In this document: piece after piece, positions 6,406 to 9,729 of the stretch
How the letters are laid out: every line of letters begins with the position of its first letter
How positions within the stretch are numbered: position 1 is the first letter of the stretch
Assembly: GCA_018713425.1 (NCBI GenBank)
Contig: DVOT01000181.1
Span: 1 to 9,729 of the forward strand
Origin: Alectryocaccomicrobium faecavium
GTDB taxonomy: Bacteria; Bacillota; Clostridia; Christensenellales; Aristaeellaceae
Direction of reading: 5' to 3'
DNA: 9,729 nucleotides
Made by a program: the position numbers and the translations under genes
Notes under the pieces: model-generated
Told to the model about the DNA's origin: nothing
Databases searched by the model: none
What the model saw: only the letters and a program-made list of their open reading frames with translations

Positions 6406-7092
6406 TCAATCCTCCTTGGATGGCAAATCGTTTTCCTCAGGCACAAGGCCCTGCACCCACTGGAACATGGGCGCAAGGCGCTGAAAACCGCGCTCGACCT
6501 CGCCTGCCAGGGCAGGGCTTTTGAGCAGGTCGAAATCGCGGATTTCTTTCTCCACATAAAAACTGCGCAGCGGATACCAGGGCCGCAGGGCCTGTGGCAC
6601 CGTTTCGGGCACGCGCATGCGCTTGATCACATTGCCCACCAGAACGAATTCGCCAATGTTCAGGCGCTGTTCGCAGATTTCGGGCTGCAGACGAATTTGC
6701 GTGCGCAGCGCGTTCATGCGCGGCAGATTGGGCGCGTAAAACCCCGCGCCAAAGCTCGCGCCGCTATCGCTGATATCGAAATACAGGCCTAGCGTGCTGG
6801 CGCGCTCCTCGCCGGGGCGGCGGAATTTGAGGAACATATAATCGCGGTAGACGGATTTGTCCCGCGAATAGCGGATATCGCGGTTGGGCCGGCAGAGCAC
6901 GCGGCCAGGGCGGGTTTCCAGTTCCGGGTCGATGGCGCGCACGGTATCGCCCAGCGCGTCCGCCAAATCGAGCAGGGGCTCGCGCACCGCGCGCACGTAC
7001 CAATCGTGGTTGGCCTGGAAGAACTCCCGGTTGTTGCAAAAGCGGATGGCCGTGAAATACGAAAACGTTTCTTCGGTGAATCCAGCGAACAT
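6406..7092 (-). CDS. DUF2461 domain-containing protein
   Basis: A 228-residue cytoplasmic protein with no signal peptide or membrane segment. The order of landmarks matches the DUF2461 / TIGR02453 family: an N-terminal F-x-x-x-T-x-x-YF followed by NNREFF (20-25), the conserved basic block NRDIRYSRDKSVYRD (70-84), GLYFDIS (102-108) and GASFGAGFYAP (111-121) with downstream LPRMNALR. The biochemical function of the family is unknown to me. Its ATG (7090-7092) begins 1 bp after the stop of the upstream membrane protein; the best ribosome site (AGGAGG) sits about 15 nt away inside that gene, longer than ideal, so translation may depend on coupling. It forms the middle of a three-gene operon with a surface protein and a class II aldolase, a combination that gives no obvious functional clue. 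Confidence 0.88.
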   Translation of the reverse strand: MFAGFTEETFSYFTAIRFCNNREFFQANHDWYVRAVREPLLDLADALGDTVRAIDPELETRPGRVLCRPNRDIRYSRDKSVYRDYMFLKFRRPGEERASTLGLYFDISDSGASFGAGFYAPNLPRMNALRTQIRLQPEICEQRLNIGEFVLVGNVIKRMRVPETVPQALRPWYPLRSFYVEKEIRDFDLLKSPALAGEVERGFQRLAPMFQWVQGLVPEENDLPSKED

Positions 7093-7093
7093 G

Positions 7094-8716
7094 CTATTTC
7101 TTTTTCGCCTCCTCGCGCTGCTTTTTGCGCAAGCGCCGCGCGCGCCGCTCCTGGAAAGAAGTGACGGCGAGCAGCGTCGTGAGCGCGGCCAACAGGATCA
7201 GCGCGCCCGCGATCATATAGGGATAGACGTTGAAGGAATCCGGGCGCGTGGATTCGCCCGCCAGGATGGGGGATTCCGTCGGCTGTAGGGCGGCGGAGGG
7301 CTCCTCGCCGTCGCTGGCGATGGTCACGGTTACCGGCTCTGCATAAATTGTGCTCTGGCGGCCGCTTTCGTCGCGCACGGCGCAATAGAACTGGAACTCG
7401 CCGGTTTCCGTCACGTTGAGGGCCACCGTGCGCGATGTGGGTTCGCCCGCGGGCACCACCGCGAACGTGTGCAGCGCGCCCAGCGCGCGCTCACCGATTT
7501 CCACGTTGGAAACGCTGCCAAAGCCACTGTTGATGACCTCCACGGTGAAATTCACCGTGCCCGCGCGGCGGATGCGCTCCATTTCCGGCTGGGCGGAAAC
7601 GCTGAGGAACACCGCGCCGCTCTCGCTTTCCACGGCCACGTCGATGGGATTGCTGGTGGCGGAAACGGGGTTGCCCGTGGGCGAGGAGGCGCGCGCCGTG
7701 AGCTGGAACTGCCGCCGGGCGAACAGCGTGGCCAGGCGCGTGAATTCCTGGGATTCGCCGGGATCCAGCGAGAACGGCTTGTCCGTGAATATGCCAAGCG
7801 CCGGATCCGTGAGCGAAATGGCCGTGAGCGTGACGCTGCCCGTGTTGGTCACGCGCGCGGTCAGCTCCACTTGCCCGCCGTAGTACACGTCCTGCATGTT
7901 GGATTCCAGCTCCACTTCCAGGGATTCGCGGGCCAGGTAGATCTCCACATTGGCCAGATCCTGGCGGCGCTGGGCGGTTTCGGTTTGCGGGGTGTAGGTC
8001 ACATACGCTTCGGATTGCGCGTCGGCGCCGACCATGGCGTGGTTCAAAAAGGTTTTGCTTTCGCCGGGCGAGAGCGAGGCGATGCGCTCCTCAAAATTGC
8101 CCAGCGCGTCGTGCACGCTGATTTGGCGCAGGTCCACATTGCCCAGGTTGCGCACCATATAGGCGATGGTGATGGTTTCGCCTTCCTCCACGTATTGGCT
8201 GGAAAGCTGGCGCGTGAATTCGAGCTGCACATTGGCCCGCGCCTTTTCGATGGGAATGCCGATGTTGCCCGAACCGGCGATGGTTTCCGTTTCGAGCCCG
8301 CTGTTGATGAACACCACCACTTCGCCCGCGTCCAGTTGGGCCTGCGTCACGCGGACGACCTGCGTGGCCTCCACGATTTCGCCCGCGGCAATCGCGTCAT
8401 ACCGGCTGATTTCATCCGCGCCGGAGGCGGTTTGCATAAAAATCCGCACGTTGAAAATGGCCTCGTCCGAGGTGTTTTGCAACGTGAGCGAAAGCGTCAC
8501 TTCCCCGGGCACCACCAGCTCGCCCGGGGTGAGATAGCCGCTGAGCACCAGCCCGGTTTCGCTGGCCAGGCACGGCGCGCCCAGCAAAAATAGCAGCGGC
8601 AAAAGCCAAAATAGCGCGCGCGCGATGAGCCGCGCCGGGAAATGGCTCCCCGCGCGGAAATCGGTGGCCGCGGAATCCGCCGCGCGGCCCGCGGCGCGCT
8701 CAAACACGTTCTTCAT
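7094..8716 (-). CDS. Membrane-anchored protein with four Ig/CARDB-like repeats
   Basis: 540 residues. The ATG at 8714-8716 follows GGAGAA by 5 nt and a promoter whose start site lies about 27 nt upstream. A 32-residue N-terminal region precedes a hydrophobic export segment (about 33-52, ALFWLLPLLFLLGAPCLA). Four beta-rich repeats follow (about 54-145, 160-258, 265-362, 370-467), each with an 'N-[TLS]-x-x-...-[IV]-x-[IV]-x-[DE]' core (NTSDEAIFNV, NLGNVDLRQISV, NTGSVTLTAISL, NSGFGSVSNVEI); the middle two also carry an L-x-PGES-x-x-F turn. This is typical of CARDB / DUF11 / NEW3-like extracellular domains. A Ser/Pro-containing linker, one transmembrane helix (about 498-519) and a strongly basic tail (RRARRLRKKQ onward) end the protein, placing the repeats outside the cell. 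There is no LPXTG sorting signal. It likely acts as a surface structural or adhesion protein; the partner is unknown. It is the first gene of the DUF2461-aldolase operon. Confidence 0.85.
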   Translation of the reverse strand: MKNVFERAAGRAADSAATDFRAGSHFPARLIARALFWLLPLLFLLGAPCLASETGLVLSGYLTPGELVVPGEVTLSLTLQNTSDEAIFNVRIFMQTASGADEISRYDAIAAGEIVEATQVVRVTQAQLDAGEVVVFINSGLETETIAGSGNIGIPIEKARANVQLEFTRQLSSQYVEEGETITIAYMVRNLGNVDLRQISVHDALGNFEERIASLSPGESKTFLNHAMVGADAQSEAYVTYTPQTETAQRRQDLANVEIYLARESLEVELESNMQDVYYGGQVELTARVTNTGSVTLTAISLTDPALGIFTDKPFSLDPGESQEFTRLATLFARRQFQLTARASSPTGNPVSATSNPIDVAVESESGAVFLSVSAQPEMERIRRAGTVNFTVEVINSGFGSVSNVEIGERALGALHTFAVVPAGEPTSRTVALNVTETGEFQFYCAVRDESGRQSTIYAEPVTVTIASDGEEPSAALQPTESPILAGESTRPDSFNVYPYMIAGALILLAALTTLLAVTSFQERRARRLRKKQREEAKKK

Positions 8717-8749
8717 GCAGTTCTCCGTATGCGTCAATTTGTATTCTCT

Positions 8750-8778
8750 ATTGTAACCGCATTTCGGCTTGCCGTCAA
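8750..8778 (-). promoter_or_regulatory. Predicted strong SigA-type promoter of the surface protein operon
   Basis: On the minus strand TTGACG (8773-8778) and TACAAT (8750-8755) are separated by exactly 17 nt, matching consensus at five of six positions in each box. Predicted initiation near 8743 leaves a leader of about 27 nt before the ATG at 8716. It lies in the 107-bp gap after the sugar transferase, so the three-gene operon can start here. Confidence 0.75.
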
Positions 8779-8823
8779 GCGCGTGGATATGGCAATCTTT
8801 TGGCGCGCTCAGCGCGATGGCGT

Positions 8824-9498
8824 TCACCGCGCGCCGTGCCCGCCCAGCACGATGCGCACCGTCATGAACAGGCAGCGCGCGTCCAGCGCGAGGGAGCGCT
8901 TGCGGATGTATTCCATGTCGTACACGAGCTTGTCCGGCGGCTGCAAATCATAGCCGCCGTTCACCTGCGCCCAGCCGGTGAGCCCGGGCTTGACCGCCAT
9001 GCGGCGCGAAAAGCCGGGCAGCCGCTCCTCAAAGGCCGCGTAAAAATATTTTCGCTCGGGGCGCGGGCCCACAAAGCTCATCTCGCCGCGCAGAATGTTC
9101 CACAGTTGCGGCAACTCGTCCAGCCGGGTTTTGCGCAGCACGCGCCCCACGCGCGTGACGCGGGGATCGTATTTTTCCGCCCAGCGCGGGCCGTCGCGCT
9201 CCGCGTCCTGCCGCATAGAGCGGAACTTGAGCAGGGTGAACGGCTTGCCGTCCAGCCCCAGGCGCTCCTGGCGGTAAAGCGCGGGGCCGGGCGAATCCAG
9301 CTTCACCGCCAGCGCGATGGCCAGCATGGGCAGCGCGGCCACGACCGCCGCCAACGCACCCAATACAAGATCGAACGTGCGCTTGGCCTTGTCGTAAGCG
9401 GGCTTAGCGGCGATTTCCGCGCTGGGCAAAACGCGCATGGCCCGCTCGAACGCGCCGGAGCGCGCGTGGGCGGCTTCGTCCATCCAGGCAAAATTCAT
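8824..9498 (-). CDS. Polyprenyl-phosphate sugar phosphotransferase (small monotopic type)
   Basis: A 224-residue member of the bacterial sugar transferase family (PF02397-type phosphoglycosyl transferases such as PglC and the WbaP/WcaJ catalytic domain). These move a sugar-1-phosphate from a UDP-sugar to undecaprenyl phosphate at the inner face of the membrane, the first step of capsule, exopolysaccharide or glycoprotein glycan assembly. Visible: YDKAKRTFDLVLG (35-47) leading into a hydrophobic re-entrant segment (about 42-65), SPGPALYRQER, LLKFRSMR (89-96), RLDELPQLWNILRGEMSFVGPRPE (125-148, with the Asp127-Glu128 catalytic pair), and KPGLTGWAQVNG (170-181). It lacks the N-terminal four-helix bundle and CoA-binding-like domain of long WbaP/WcaJ proteins; about 34 hydrophilic residues precede the catalytic domain instead. 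Start: ATG 9496-9498 with AGAAAGAGG 7-8 nt upstream. Sugar specificity cannot be read from sequence. Upstream glycan genes would lie beyond the window. Confidence 0.93.
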   Translation of the reverse strand: MNFAWMDEAAHARSGAFERAMRVLPSAEIAAKPAYDKAKRTFDLVLGALAAVVAALPMLAIALAVKLDSPGPALYRQERLGLDGKPFTLLKFRSMRQDAERDGPRWAEKYDPRVTRVGRVLRKTRLDELPQLWNILRGEMSFVGPRPERKYFYAAFEERLPGFSRRMAVKPGLTGWAQVNGGYDLQPPDKLVYDMEYIRKRSLALDARCLFMTVRIVLGGHGAR

Positions 9499-9729
9499 AT
9501 GTGTACCTCTTTCTACCCGCGCGGGAGAAATTTGCGAGAGTTATGCGCGCGTATCATTTCAATCCACCGGCTCGCGCGGCGCTACCGTGTCAATCCCTCC
9601 GTCACGGCTGCGCCGTGCCACCGTTCCACAGTGCGGCATAGTCAATCCGCACCTTCGCACCGTGCCGCCTTTAGCGGCCCGGTGTTCCGTGGCTGCGCAC
9701 TGCGCTTCGCTCCGTGTGCTCGCCACTTC
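9499..9729. other. Gene-free right end with short inverted repeats
   Basis: No convincing coding frame is present. The leader of the sugar transferase holds the palindrome CCCGCGCGGG (9516-9525) flanked by TTTCT/AGAAA arms, a possible RNA hairpin abutting the ribosome site. Further right is CACGGC-TGC-GCCGTG (9603-9617), inside CCCTCC...GTGCCACC. The wording of this second repeat resembles dispersed palindromic elements of gut Clostridia (recalled, unchecked). No clear -35/-10 pair for the sugar transferase was found: a TTGACA on the minus strand (9587-9592) has no -10 at the correct distance. Confidence 0.5.
9603..9617. repeat. Short perfect inverted repeat in REP-like sequence
   Basis: CACGGC and GCCGTG form a perfect 6-bp stem with a TGC loop, preceded by CCCTCC. 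It is similar in style to the repeat block at 649-771, but the two share little exact sequence, so they are probably different dispersed repeat families. An alternative is the terminator of a gene beyond the window, although no T-tract follows. Confidence 0.45.

Noticed and set aside
5842..6792. 316-codon plus-strand open frame across the aldolase and DUF2461 genes
   Set aside because: It spans two recognisable genes on the other strand and shows no family motifs.
7469..8593. 374-codon plus-strand open frame opposite the repeat surface protein
   Set aside because: Antisense shadow; His/Arg/Gly-rich with no motif, no ribosome site, while the minus frame has an export signal, repeats and a membrane anchor.
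8790..8815. GCGC-TGA-GCGC mini-hairpin after the sugar transferase as a terminator
   Set aside because: The stem is only 4 bp and is not followed by T residues.
8717..8827. Upstream start at 8827 for the surface repeat protein
   Set aside because: The added 37 residues lie over a near-consensus promoter and overlap the sugar transferase stop; the ATG at 8716 has GGAGAA just ahead.
9551..9578. CRISPR-like string 'ATTTCAATCCAC'
   Set aside because: Only one copy, with no repeat-spacer periodicity and no cas gene.

Overview
The window (9.7 kb, mostly GC-rich) looks like a chromosomal segment from a high-GC member of the Bacillota, probably a Clostridia-type gut bacterium. This is inferred from purine-rich Shine-Dalgarno sites, recognisable housekeeping (SigA-type) promoters with 17-nt spacers, Gram-positive-style signal peptides, and short GC-rich palindromic intergenic repeats of a kind common in gut Clostridia. 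No rRNA, tRNA, CRISPR array or intact mobile element is visible.

Layout, left to right. Positions 1-680 are a lower-GC mosaic of broken genes on the minus strand. One fragment (65-463) has no start codon. A second, short fragment (517-648) resembles the C-terminus of a phage head-closure/head-tail joining protein. A palindromic REP-like repeat block follows at about 649-771. A large secreted protein (793-3009, minus) combines an apparent beta-propeller-like N-terminal half with a family-1 solute-binding-like domain and a coiled coil; no transporter permease or ATPase lies beside it. A very AT-rich divergent intergenic region (about 3010-3249) separates it from a small secreted Cys/His-rich protein of unknown function (3250-3597, plus), the only convincing plus-strand gene.

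From 3656 rightwards everything reads on the minus strand. In transcription order: a sugar phosphotransferase (9498-8824); an operon starting at a strong promoter (8750-8778) with a membrane-anchored four-repeat Ig/CARDB-like protein (8716-7094), a DUF2461 protein (7092-6406) and a class II aldolase (6402-5758), spaced 1 and 3 bp apart; then transketolase (5677-3701), which has its own promoter (5713-5741) and ends at a strong hairpin terminator (3656-3688). Aldolase and transketolase plausibly act together in pentose/deoxysugar-phosphate metabolism. The sugar transferase primes undecaprenyl-linked glycan synthesis and may mark the edge of an envelope polysaccharide locus beyond the right end. 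The final 230 bp contain no gene, only a leader hairpin and short inverted repeats.

I see no clear new multi-gene system. The most unusual items are the AT-rich island with the orphan Cys/His-rich secreted protein and its inverted repeats, the chimeric solute-binding protein, and the tight coupling of a surface protein, DUF2461 and an aldolase. All functional calls are from motif reading by eye; no database search was run.
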